Assembly (NCBI GenBank): GCA_037074705.1
Contig: CM073595.1
Location: 73,022,139-73,086,138, forward strand
Source: Zhengitettix transpicula
Taxonomy: Eukaryota; Arthropoda; Insecta; Orthoptera; Tetrigidae
DNA length: 64,000 bases
Reading direction: 5' to 3'
The notes below the pieces were generated by a model, which saw only the letters and a list, made by a program, of their open reading frames with translations, searched no databases and was not told where the DNA came from. The first letter of the stretch is position 1. Each line of letters begins with the position of its first letter. Shown here piece after piece: positions 1 to 10,859 of this stretch. The translations under genes were made by a program, and so were the position numbers.

Positions 1-547
1 CCATTTCACCGTCTTCTTTATAATTTCCTACCAAATCAATTAAACCTTACAAATATACTTCTTCAAACTCAAAGATAAATCAATCTACCAGTCTAACCTA
101 AAATCGATGAATTTTCCTTACACATTAGAACAAGTAGAAATATATAAATATTTGGGTACCGAAATGACTGAAGGATGAAAGTGTGATAAAAGTGATAAAG
201 ACTGTCAAAGAATGCTTTTAAAAGGAATGCCAAAATCGACATAAAATTAAGGACTAGATGCGTGACATGTATTGTGTGAGGAACTCTGTGACATGGTTGC
301 GAGTTATGAACCATTCAGTAAGAAAATGTCAAGAAAGGATTGAGGGTTTTGAGACGCGGTCGTGTAGAAGGATTCTGAACATCATTTAGTTAAGGAATGA
401 TGAGATCTTAAAAAGAGTAGGAGAATAACGTAACTTATTAGAAAAAGTATTAAAGAGAAAGAAAAGCTGGATTTGTCGTGTTTTGGGAAGAAAATGATGA
501 GACGAGATGGAAGGTATGGTCGAAGAGATTAAATCAAATAAATACAC
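1..547. other. AT-rich stretch without recognised feature
   Basis: Only short open frames on the minus strand occur here (for example 93-314 and 386-589). Their translations are low in complexity and match no family I know. I see no splice-site pattern, RNA gene or repeat shared with the rest of the window. Confidence 0.5.
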
Positions 548-878
548 TATTGATGAAAGGTTACCAATAAAAGATTCACACGAGATCATGTTAAATTTAT
601 TTATTACTAGCTGGGTGCCGAGTTGCCCGGGTTGTCACAATTAAACTCGGCGACTTCCACAACCCCTGATTCGACTTCAATCTAGGTTTTATTTATTGGA
701 TTTAACCGTCGTCATACAGTAAGAAGCTTTCAATCATTATCAGGTCATATTCAACAAAATCATCAACGAATATGACCTGTTCATGTTCAAAAGCTTCTTA
801 CAGTATGACGACGGTAAATTAATAAATAAATTTAACTTGATCATGTGTCAACCTTTTTTTGGTAACCTTTCATCAATA
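548..878. repeat. Long foldback (hairpin) element with 15-nt loop
   Basis: The right arm (768-878) is the reverse complement of the left arm (548-606 plus 701-752) with a small number of mismatches. The innermost pairing is perfect: CAGGTCATATTC at 741-752 with its complement at 768-779, leaving the loop 753-767. The outer pairing includes ATTGATGAAAGGTTACC against 861-877. The left arm is interrupted at 607-700 by a mini-Helitron that the right arm lacks. The structure could be a MITE or foldback transposon, or an inverted duplication that would transcribe into a long hairpin. I see no clear target-site duplication. Confidence 0.85.
607..700 (-). mobile_element. 94-bp mini-Helitron, complete termini
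   Basis: Read on the minus strand it begins TCCAATAAATAAAAC at position 700 and ends GGCACCCAGCTAG at 607. The base before it is A and the base after it is T, the A/T target and TC...CTAG ends expected of a Helitron. The last 90 bases match the 3' end of the larger copies at 31.5, 34.6 and 38.2 kb. The first 15 bases match their 5' end, so it is an internal deletion derivative. It has no coding capacity. It interrupts the left arm of the foldback at 548-878, and the right arm shows the uninterrupted site. Confidence 0.85.
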
Positions 879-3259
879 CATGTTACAAGGCTCTGACTTG
901 ATGAGAATTTTATGAAATGAATATACTATTAACGCCCAAAGTGGTACCAGAGGACTCAACAATATCTATGACCCATTAATTTCTGACAAATAACTTGGTA
1001 AATTTTATTTTAGTCCTTTTTATGTTTTAGTTTAATGTGCTATGTTCACATGATGAGGTCCACGAAACGTGGAGGAAACGTCGTGTATTAATTTGTAATG
1101 AATTAATTTAACTTTTAGGTTCTATACTATCTGTATGCGGCCATTAATTTAACTTTAATCTTGTAAACGAACAAATTATACCAAATTAAGTTAAATTATG
1201 ATCTGAGAGCTTACTGTGCCGTACAAGAAATTCTGTAACTCTTACTGATGGATGTATTACTCTCCAATATTTTTAACCATAAATTCATAGTTTTATGGAA
1301 CGTCAACTTCTCTTTTTTTTAAGACGCTGATGCAAGTGTTACAGAATTTTCTTTCTCCGTCAGATCCATTTATTTAAGTAACGTGGCCAATTTGGGAAAC
1401 CTTCCTAAATAACGGACCGTTGGTGTGGATTAGGGCATTTACCTCAGCAGTTTTAGAAAAAGCAAAAAGGATACAAAAATGTAAACTCCGGTCCCTGGCC
1501 GTTAAGAATCTGAAATTTTTTTATCGTGTCACGCAATGGGTCGTTACACGCAAGAAAACAGTAGTTAGGAGCCACTATCTTACAGAGTCACGACCTCACT
1601 GGACTGTTGACCAGAACAGTACTGCGGGTTGCTTGGCCGAATTATGCATCATTATCAAGAAAATAAATCAATACCATTGAGATTACAATATTTATTTATT
1701 CAATCATATGAAATCTATCATTTGAATTAATTTTATACAACCAGTGCAAATATAAATAAGACTGTGCTTTCAGGAATTGTTGGTCGGTGTTTTAATCTAA
1801 AAATAATATTTTTGAGAATAAAAAATATATAGCCATTTGTAATCAGATCAACTTTCAGCGAAATAAACCTCACACAGTCTCGTATAATCTTAATAATTTT
1901 TACAGGAAGAAGCTTTCGACCTAATTGGTCACGTTCAAAGTGTTCGAGCAGAAAAACAGTATGATTATGTATAAGTATTATAAGAATGTTACACATTACG
2001 AATCGATAGTAGTTAAAAAATATCTGTAGATAAGTGTGTCATTATTCGTTATTACTACTGTGTCTATGAAGCAACATTATTTACAGTTTTTAATAAGATT
2101 CGAAAAATAACTGGCTAATACTACAACGTAGTCTTCTTAATGTCTTATGAACTACTAGACAGAAAACATGTTCCTTAAAATTTTCCAGAAATAAATACGA
2201 CACTGAACCCACCAACAATCGGGAGAATTTAATAACAAATGAAACTGGAAAATACACACAATACACTTTCAAACAAATTAATCTCAAATACCTACGCTGT
2301 TATAATAATGACAATATTTCAAGTTGCACAAATTCAATTCTTCAGTGAAACAGATATTTTTACTCTTTTAAAAAAAATGTCTGTCGATTTTTTAAAAGTC
2401 TGTTTCTTTAAAGGTCATTACAGGATACTATTACAGTTTGTGTACTAATCGTAAGTCATTCAGCGTCCTTGAAGTGCAGTTTATAAAATAATTCCATTCT
2501 ACAAAAATTATCACCTAATTTGCTGCGTATGTAGTGAATAATTTCAAGACAGTATGATTCATCTATAAAAGAAATGAGAGATTTATGGTTAATTTTTTTC
2601 ATTCATTAATATTATTATTACAGTCCCATCTCGTTATTCGTACAAAATAAGGAATCATTTGTATTACTGTAAATGAATTCCTTTCGATTAAATTAGAATT
2701 ATTTTACAACATGATGTCTAGAAAATTCATGGTCGTTGTATTTTTAGTATCTTGACTAATATTTGTAAGGAAATAGACGTGCCACTCGTATCGGGCATCG
2801 GGCATGGGGCAGTGCGAAGTCTCCAGGTGGGAGCTTGACACTCGGACTCGAAATTGATTACATCGCCGCCTGATGCATTTATCATCGGGTGGATTTGCGT
2901 GACGCACACGATTATATCCTAGCTGCACGTGAATCAAAAGCTAAAATTTTGTGCAGGCTAGCACTGACCGGCCTGGTAATATATCCACACAGATTATTGC
3001 AGTGAATAATGCTCCTGTTAGATAACTGCAGTAGAGTCAAGAACTGCGCCGGGATATTTGAACCGCTTCATTCAGGTTTAAGGCGTTAATTAAAGTAATC
3101 AATTCATTCAAAATACAATCAACCTCAAAGGATTGAGTAAAAATTTCTATGAAGAATATTGAGTTGTGCTAAATATCCTATATTTTTATTCCTGCTATAC
3201 GGACGAGTCCTGTAATGAATGTTATCATTTCGATGGAATTTTAATTTTTAATTAATTAT
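879..3259. other. AT-rich DNA, no recognised gene
   Basis: Short unrelated open frames are present (1420-1680 plus, 1733-1996 minus, 2704-2937 minus) but none shows a known domain or codon-like bias. A slightly more GC-rich patch lies at 2770-3070. I see nothing that supports an RNA gene or a complete transposon here. Confidence 0.5.
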
Positions 3260-3740
3260 TAATTTTCTGTTTGACTTATCTATGTATGTAAATTTGTTAT
3301 ATATTACTTTACGCCTGCTTTTTATAAATAAGAAATTAAATAAATTCACGACCACTATAACAGACAATTTAAATATTTCATTCAACACAACGACGTTTCT
3401 GCATATTTTTGTACTTTCATCAGGTTTCTTAAGTTATATTTCTACGGTAACAATTTTTTTGTCATAAGTTGTGAATGGTATAAAAAATAAATTTTTCAAA
3501 TCACAAATTTATATAACTTTTTTTTTCTCTAAAAATGTATCTAAAATAGAAAAAAAATATTGTGCTGTCTTAAATTTTGTAAGGAATAATAAAATGTAAA
3601 ACAATATATTTAATATCAAATCATACATTTTCAGCCTTCTTCCAATTTAATAATAATTTTTAACAATCAAAGTAATATAAAATAACATAGATATGTACAT
3701 GATATACTTAGTATTTTAGATAATAATGGAATCAATACTA
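3260..3740 (-). repeat. Dispersed retroelement tail, copy 1 (Penelope/LINE-like)
   Basis: The minus strand carries CCTGATGAAAG (3414-3424), then GAAACGTCG (3391-3399) and TTGTGTTGAATGAAAT. Related text recurs at about 47.75-48.2 kb and 53.3-53.8 kb. The pairing of a CTGATGA box with GAAACGTCG followed by TTGTGTTGAA is what I know from tails of arthropod retroelements, including Penelope-like elements that carry hammerhead ribozyme motifs. No reverse transcriptase frame is visible, so this is a truncated or tail-only copy. The family assignment is uncertain. Confidence 0.5.
3380..3425 (-). ncRNA. Hammerhead-ribozyme-like core (possibly degenerate)
   Basis: On the minus strand CTGATGA (3417-3423) and GAAAC (3395-3399) stand 17 bases apart, matching the two conserved hammerhead core boxes CUGANGA and GAAA. 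GTCG follows the second box. The stem II that should form between the boxes is weak (about three pairs by eye), so catalytic activity is doubtful. It lies inside the retroelement tail at 3260-3740. Confidence 0.35.
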
Positions 3741-3983
3741 CCACAAAAAAAATACTACTTGTCCTCTGTAGAGGGTTAATGGAATATTAACTCAAATCTA
3801 AAAAAAAATTCACCACTGTTAATTCTATAAATACGTATTATTTTGGCAGAAACGAATATTCCAAAGTTTAACGTAGATTCTTCTGTAACATAAATTCAAA
3901 ACTAATGTGATAAAAGACTTCAAGAAAATTTCATTTGGAGAATATAACATAAAAGGGCTAATGATTTTACTTTCACTTATTGA

Positions 3984-4006
3984 AATACCCGACGTTTCGC
4001 GGTATT
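3984..4006. repeat. Small hairpin around CGACGTTTCG
   Basis: AATACC (3984-3989) and GGTATT (4001-4006) form a perfect 6-bp stem around an 11-nt loop containing CGACGTTTCG. On the minus strand the loop reads GCGAAACGTCG, resembling the GAAACGTCG block of the retroelement tails at 3.4 and 47.8 kb. It is probably the end of another retroelement relic whose body is not recognisable. Confidence 0.4.
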
Positions 4007-4009
4007 TGA

Positions 4010-6100
4010 ATAATATTATAAATAAAATGAATTAATTCAGTTTATACGGTCAAATCGCTCCTTACTTAATTATAGGTACTACAGGAGTCGGAATAAATAA
4101 TTTCTGGGGTGAATTCACCCCTGATCAAAAATCATAACGTTAACTAAGACAGAAAAATGAACAGCTCGATTTAACTCTGCAAAACTTAAAGGCTGTTGCT
4201 GTTACTTCTGACTTTGATCGTTAATTCCAGTTAAAAGTAATATATATCGGAACGAGTTGTATGAGAGGATTGAAAACGGTTTCACTCTCTACATCCCTTT
4301 CAATAACGACATGAATTTTATTAATCAACTTAGTGACCTCCATAATCCTGGATTCGACACCGATCTTGGTCGCTTTCTAAATATTTTAAAATGCCACCCA
4401 CTTACCACCATATTTCTATGGATTTTAGGGGTGCTTTCTCCATAGTAACCATTCCCAGATGTGATTTGTGTACCAACTTTAGTTGAAAATTTTCCATACG
4501 TTTAAGAGTGTATGGGGAACACACATAAACTCACGCAAACCTCCAATTTTATATATTAAAAGGCCGTAAAATTATCAATTTCCCCTGCTCCGACAGATAT
4601 CTGGAAGGATTTTTACTCATTTCATTGCGCCATTTTCGACTAAATCTAAATCGTGTTATTTTATTGTCGAAATTTCTGAAAACTGTATCAAACTATTGTT
4701 GATAATGAAATATACAATAACTAATTACGCAAATTTAAGTGACGTATTGTTAAATATGAGGCATCTATATACATTTATTTGATTTAATTTAGTGTAAATA
4801 ACTCAACAGAATTAATGAAAACAATTCATATCATTTTTTTATCTAATTGTTTTTTTAAAAAATAAAAGAAATTATGGTGCTGGGATCAGTAAATATCGGT
4901 GCATATAATCCTCTGAAACGCTGTGAGGTGAATTATTTACCATTCACGAATCATCTATTCATTTCGCTAAGTTATCACAATCTTGTTTGTTTTGTTTAAA
5001 ATTCAAAGCCCTCTCGTGCCTCGATTATCGGATTTAATTAAATAAAAGCAATCCCATCGCAAAGTGTTATTGGTACAATTGAAAAAAAACAGTAAAAAAA
5101 GAGAGAATCTGAAATTGGGGAATAATTTATTAGTCTCTTGGAAGCGCTGGGATGTATGCTAGTCCTTCAATTAACAATTTTGTAATAGTCCTGTGGGAGA
5201 ATACGTGGTTAGCAGTTTTCGCAAAGTTTTCGCGGAATTTGCTCAGTCACGCGCAAGAAACGCCGTCAAGCTTCGGCAATTTTATGAATCATTTCGAGAC
5301 CGTAAAGACGTGCGAGCTGGAATTTCCATGCGAATAAACAGGCTTCTCCCTTCTGGCATCTTCACTTTTATCAAATTTCCACCGAAAGGCACTGTTCTGC
5401 GAGAGTGATGTTAATAAAACGCCATCACTGCTCTTACAGGTCTACGAGAAATTGAAATTCTAAAACGAATTCTTGTTTGATGGTGTAATGTGACTGTAGA
5501 CTTGCTACCGAAAGCGTTCCCTATATGAAGAATTTCGAATCCTGATAATTAAGAACACGATCGCAGGGTTATATAACGGCTGTGATATGAGACGGTTGAA
5601 ATTCAGCGAATGTCAACGAGCTGAAGAGGAGGAAAACTTGTGTTTGCTGTAATGGAGGCAGTTTTCCCTCAAACCATTGGACAGGCTCAGCCTATGTTGG
5701 AAGATCACGTGATGTGTTTCGGTTCCAAATTCTGACATAGGCCTGTATGTATTCAATCCATTTGTCCTCTTCTGAGAATATTGGACTTGTAAAAAATTCC
5801 AATATTGAAATAGAAATATTCGCTGACACTAACAAAATTCCATATACAAGTAAAACAGAGATTAATTACATTCCTTCTTTGTTATCTTAGTTTTTTTATT
5901 TATTACCTTAATATATTCGTCTTTTCTAACTTTTATATTGATCTGTTTTCGTACAAAAATTCATCATTCACTTGTACTTTTCAGACTAACGAAAACCTGG
6001 TCATCTTAACACAATGTTTATACTGTTTCGTAATCAAGTTATGAAAAGAAACCTTCATAAAAACTTCCATTGGCTTAGAAAATTATTGTTTAACAAGTCT
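4010..6100. other. No gene recognised; higher-GC patch at 5.15-5.75 kb
   Basis: The first kilobase is plain AT-rich DNA. From about 5150 to 5750 the GC content rises and two overlapping plus-strand frames occur (5152-5337 and 5193-5408). Neither has a recognisable domain, and they overlap each other in different frames, so at most one could be real. The patch might be conserved non-coding DNA or part of an exon; I cannot tell from one sequence. Confidence 0.4.
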
Positions 6101-6101
6101 G

Positions 6102-6285
6102 TACGAGGCGTGTTCAGAAAGTAAGAGTACTGTGACCATAACGGGCCATGATTTTTTTATGTTTTTTGAGGGTTGGCAACAGTGGTTGAAGGAGATATCC
6201 TGACAGAGCGAGCATCACAGAAACACGGTAGTACGTAAACTCACGTTGTAGTGTTCAGTTGAGTGAAAAATGTCGGTAAGAATTC
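6102..6285 (+). mobile_element. Mariner-like 5' end fragment (candidate)
   Basis: After a TA (6102-6103) comes CGAGGCGTGTTCAGAAAGTA, which resembles terminal inverted repeats of mariner-type elements. About 165 bp further on, GTTCAGTTGAGTGAAAAATG (ATG at 6270) resembles a mariner leader and start codon. After that the sequence turns into a G-rich run and no transposase frame continues, so this is a truncated 5' end. The matching opposite inverted repeat was not found. Confidence 0.45.
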
Positions 6286-7424
6286 CCTCCCACGTGCTGT
6301 GACCTGGGGGGGCTGGGGGGGGGGTTGAAGGTGAGGATTTCCCGAGCTCTGTGTGAGCTGTTCCGATGCTGTTCCCTGTCCCAGTAGGAGATGATGGCGG
6401 TCTGGAGTTATCGTTATTCAACAGATTTCAAAGAAGTTATTACACTGTTTATACAGAAAATTAATATAAATTAAATGAGAGACAGGCAGAAAATAATATG
6501 TTAATAGTGTGTAATTCTCGCGTCTTGTAAGTGTTAAAAACGAATATACTAGTCCTGACAAGCAAATATGAAGTTAAGTTACGCAAACCGGCTAATAAAT
6601 GTAATGTGATAAAATATTAGGTTTAAGTAAATATTATACTTGTTTTATAACTTTGTTTACGTTTTCAAGCTTAACTTCTTATACAGGCCTCATCCGTTAA
6701 TTTCTGATAATATGTGAGTAAAGTATATTGAAGTAAGTTTGCCGGAAGGCATCGTATAACGGGGAAAATCCCGGCCCGGAAATTGACTCAGGCCTTATCC
6801 ATACAAGAATAACAATAGCTTATTAAAGCCGGTGGCCAGAGAGGATTTTGTGATTCCCTTCTTGCGGCTAACACACGTCTTTAATTAAAACTAAACTCTG
6901 TGGCACAGAGGAAGAGTACACGTGCATGATTCGTAATGGGTTTTTGATTTACCAAGCGCAAAAAGCATTTATACATGTTTTTGTTCAGACAGATCCGTTG
7001 AAACAAGGTCTTAACTACAATGAGCTACTGCAGTCATTATTACGTTGACAAAAAACAGCGTTCTTTTGCTACATCAAAGATTTTATTTTTTTTACAAATT
7101 ATAAAAACTGTACTTGTGAAAAATATTTTAAAAAGATGAACCGTAATATTTAAAAGACTGATACAAAAAAAATAGTCTTTCGACTCTGAACGACTTCAAT
7201 AAATTAATTATAAAATATTAATCATTATTTTTCCGCCGCGCGTTAGGAATCTGTTAATCACAATTTTCTTATAATAAATTATAATTTAAATGTAATTGTC
7301 CACCTGAAGAGGTCGCAATCAGGATCTATTAAATATTGTTTTAAATAGGATAATAAATTTTTCTTGGCTGTTGTTGTTGAATATTTTGGACACATTTAAT
7401 TTTCAAAAAGTCAGATTGTTATAA
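6286..7424. other. No gene recognised
   Basis: It starts with a G-run (6306-6324) that creates a proline-rich open frame on the minus strand, an artefact of low complexity. The rest is AT-rich sequence with no motif, splice pattern or repeat that I can relate to other parts of the window. Confidence 0.5.
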
Positions 7425-9412
7425 TCTTATAAATAAAAAAGAGTGTATGTATGTTTGTATGTTTGTTTGTATGTTTGTTTGTATGTTTGTATATTTGTAT
7501 GTTCGTTATACAAATCTACACCGGTAGAGCAAATTTCACCAAATTTCGTACACGTGTTCTTTACGACAAGGAAACAAACACTGTCGGAGTGAGACATGTC
7601 TACCACCCCCAGAAGCGGGGGTGCACGGGGGTTGAAATATTTAAACATGCTAAAACAGCCGATATTTTAGTCGGATAATAATTTTTAGGGGTCCAAGATA
7701 TTTATGGTGTTTCTACCTATGTTTTCTGAATATAATTTTCATCCCCTACACCCTGGGAAAAGGGCACCCTTAGGGTTTAGGGTGGAGAATACAAATCTAT
7801 ACCGGTGGATCAAATTTCACCAAATTTCGTACACGTGTTCTTTGCGACCAGGAAAACAACACTGTCGGGGTGAGACGCGCCTACCACCCCCTGAAGCGGG
7901 GGTGGACGGGGGTGGAAATATTTGAACATGCTAAAACAGTCGATATTTCAGTCGGATAAATATTTGTGGAGGTCAAAGATATTTATAGTCTTTCCACTAA
8001 TGATATCTGAATATAATTTTCAACCTCTACACCCTGGGGAAAGAGCACCCCTAGCGTTAGAGGGGGAGAATACAAATCTACACCGCTGGAGCAAATTTCA
8101 CCAAATTTGGTACACGGGTTCTTTGCGACCAGGAAAACAACACTGTCGGGGTGAGACGCGCCTACCACCCCCTGAAGCGGGGGTGGACGGGGGTGGAAAT
8201 ATTTGAACATGCTAAAACAGTCGATATTTAAGTCGGATAAATATTTGTAGAAGTCAAAGATATTTATAGTCTTTCCACTGATGATATCTGAATATAATTT
8301 TCAACCTCTACACCCTGGGGAAAGAGCACCCCTAGCGTTTGGGGTGGAGAGTACAAATCTACACCGCTGGAGCAAATTTCACCAAATTTCGTACACGGGT
8401 TATTTGCGACCAGGAAAACAACACTGTCGGGGTGAGACGCGTCTACCAACCCCAGAAGCGGGGGTGGACGGGGATTGAAATACTTAAACATGCTAAAACA
8501 GCAGGTATTAGATTTGGATAAATATTTTCGGGGTCAAAGATATTGATTGTGTTTCTACCGATGTTATCTGAATATAATATTCATCTCCTACGCCCTGGAA
8601 AAAGGGCACCCTTAGGATTTGGGGTGGAGTTGCTTTACAGAAAAATAACGCGAATACAACCGAGTTTGGAGTCAAATCGAAGGTTATGGATGTCAGTGAG
8701 TTTACTTCGGATAAATATTTTTAATTGCCCATTTAACCCGAAAGGGTGGGGGTTGGAAGGGAAGATAAATAGTCAGTTCTTGCGCGTTCTTGGAGGAGAA
8801 TTACGTGAATGCTATTTCAACGGATGTTGTTGAAAATATAAATCCCTTTAGACATTAGTGGTGAGCTTGCTTAGGGCTGGGGGTGAGAATTGTCTATTAT
8901 TCTAAAACTGCAAAAATGTTATGTGTTTATGGGTAAACTAGATTGATAGTGTTTCTACCGATGTGATATGAGTAAAAACTCAACCCTTTCCACCACGGGA
9001 AAGTAGCAGATTTAGGGGTGGTGTTGTTCATACTATTTTAACCTATGTTGTTTCCATTAATAACGACGTTTAATCAAAAATAAAAGTGTTTCAGAACCAT
9101 TGCTTTTTATACTCTTTTAAAAAGTTTTTATATTTTAAATTGTTATAAACATAATTTTACATTTATTCCGTAATTGAAGTTGTATTATTGAGAAGAAATA
9201 AAGCAACAAATAATCACGGACAAATACATGTAACAAAAACTCTACATGCTAACGTAGTTTATAATTTAGTTTACTACAACTTCAATGAAAATATTATCCA
9301 CGTAATCTACATTATTAGAACAATTTTTCTCAAAATCCTAAACCATATAAATCAATCCATTAATAATCCCTTTTCTACCAGAACGAAAGGGCTTAATATA
9401 AATAATTATTAC
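7425..9412 (+). mobile_element. Non-autonomous Helitron, copy A (3' end not found)
   Basis: The 5' end is A followed by TCTTATAAATAAAAAAGAG (7425 on). It shares this start with copies at 27362 and 34631. A GTATGTTTGT microsatellite comes next (about 7443-7500), then four tandem modules of 281-282 bp starting near 7510, 7792, 8073 and 8354, then a unique tail. The sequence stays collinear with 27362-29345 at a nearly constant offset of 19,933 bp with only scattered differences, so the two copies are recent relatives. No CTAG terminus is present before 10.5 kb. Open frames in the modules (about 75 codons on either strand) come from the repeat itself and are not genes. Confidence 0.75.
7510..8530 (+). 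repeat. Four 281-bp tandem modules inside Helitron copy A
   Basis: Each module repeats the blocks CAAATCTACACCGCTGGAGC, ACCAAATTTCGTACACG, TTCTTTGCGACCAGGAAA and CTGTCGGGGTGAGACGCG. These are followed by a GC-rich inverted repeat (CCACCCCC, short spacer, GGGGGTGG) and an AT-rich half. The same module occurs in the copies at 27.4, 29.4 and 34.7 kb, and in reverse in the 57.1 and 63.3 kb relics. Confidence 0.9.
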
Positions 9413-10480
9413 ACTTACGAAAACTTCATCAAAAATTTATTAAATCAAATGCTTTTTCCCACAGCAGATCGGCCTCAGCCTTTTACTATTAGGCCTTCCG
9501 GGAAATAAGGCACGTTGTAAATCTGCAGATGTTGAGAAAACTGTTAAAAGCATTTACCAGTTCTTCCATAAGACAGAAACATTTCCGCATCTTAAAATTT
9601 CTTTTCCAAAGCACATTATTTTCCACTGACATAAAACGGTTTAATTTTAACAATTTATGCAGCTTTTAAGAGTTTTATATTTATACAATATTTCAAATTA
9701 AATTACGGACAAGGATTAATAAAGGACACATCAGATTAACGAAATCGAATATTTTAAGCACGAATAAAATATTATCATCGTACTTTAAATTACTAAAACA
9801 CATGCTGTAATAATTGTAATTCCATATAAAAGTATCCATTAATAACGACGTTTCTTGGACAACAAAAGTGTTTCCGAACCACTGCTTTTTAAACTCTTTT
9901 AAAAAGGTTTTATATTATAAATTGTATCCAAACATAATTTTACATTTATTCTGTAATTTAAGTTGTATTATTCACAAGAAATAAAGCAACAAATAATCAC
10001 GAACAAATACATGTAACAAAAACTCTACATGCTAACGTAGTTTATAATTTAGTTTACTACAACTTCAATGAAAATATTATCCACGTAATCTACATAATTT
10101 GAACAAGTGTTCTCAAAATCCTAAACCATATAACCCCTTTCCTACCAGAACAAAAGTGTTTAATATAAATAATTATTACACTTCATTTATAAATATAATT
10201 GTTATTATCAATGAACAAAAGACGAAAACTTTATTATATTATCGAACATTAAAATATTGATTTTCTACGCATTTAATTTCATGTTCTGGACTAAAATTTA
10301 TTTATTTCAAATCCTTTTTCCCACAGCAGATCGGCCTGAGCCGTTTATTAATAGGCCTTCCGGGAAGTAAGGCAGGTCGTAAGTCTGCAGATGTTGAGAA
10401 AACCGTTAAAAGCGAATACAAGTTCTTCGTTAAAACGAAAATATGTCCAAATCCTATAAATTCCTTTTCCAAGCACCGCC
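9053..10480 (+). repeat. Tandem duplication, offset about 782 bp
   Basis: The block beginning TAACGACGTTT at 9061 recurs at 9843. Both contain AAAGCAACAAATAATCACG and CTCTACATGCTAACGTAG, and both end near CACAGCAGATCGGCCT, AGGCCTTCCGGGAA and CTGCAGATGTTGAGAAAAC (9463-9540 and 10322-10402). The second copy is longer near 10180-10310. The first half of the unit also occurs at 28.98-29.35 and 36.24-36.52 kb, where it forms the tail of the related Helitrons. Confidence 0.8.
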
Positions 10481-10482
10481 TT

Positions 10483-10674
10483 TTAAAGGGGATACATTAG
10501 TTGTTCCACGGAACAGGAGTCATGATTGGGTGTTATTTGCTTTTGAATCAAACCAGCCAATGCCATTCCATATAGAAAATAATTCAAACTAAATGTGCCG
10601 ACATTTACTGTTTCAAGGAAGCAAGAGCTACAATTGGTTGATATTTTGTTGAAGCAACCCCACTCTAATTCCAA
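10483..10674 (-). other. 63-codon open frame, possible exon, unidentified
   Basis: The minus-strand frame has a cysteine-containing start and a hydrophobic stretch (NYFLYGMALAGLI) and looks less repetitive than most frames here. I do not recognise the protein. It lies directly beside the duplicated Helitron tail, so it could be a captured fragment, a host exon, or chance. Confidence 0.15.
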
Positions 10675-10859
10675 TACGCTAGGAAGCTGAAACAGAACAA
10701 AAAATTGTCAGTCGATTGACTAGAAGCATTCCAAACGCATCTGGTTTCCATCGATTAATTTACAGAAGCTTTTGTGGGCCTTTTCACAAACGGTTACATA
10801 GTAGCATTTTGTGCCATCAAACCACATTCCACATTTTTCAATATATTTTTTTTTTCCAG

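Noticed and set aside
3190..3215. GGACGAGTCCTGTAATG, again hammerhead-like
   Set aside because: The CUGANGA box and the GAAA box are both missing.
6215..6421. Proline-rich minus-strand frame
   Set aside because: It is caused by the G-run at 6306-6324 and ends in unrelated sequence.
7443..7505. Hydrophobic cysteine-rich frames (VCLFVCLFV type), also at 27.4, 29.4 and 34.7 kb
   Set aside because: These are the GTATGTTTGT microsatellite read as protein.
7983..8491. Repeated 75-codon minus-strand frames beginning MFKYF (also near 28.1, 28.4, 35.1 and 35.7 kb)
   Set aside because: They are translations of the 281-bp Helitron module. The plus strand of the same DNA is open too, the frames differ freely between copies, and no start or promoter context is kept.
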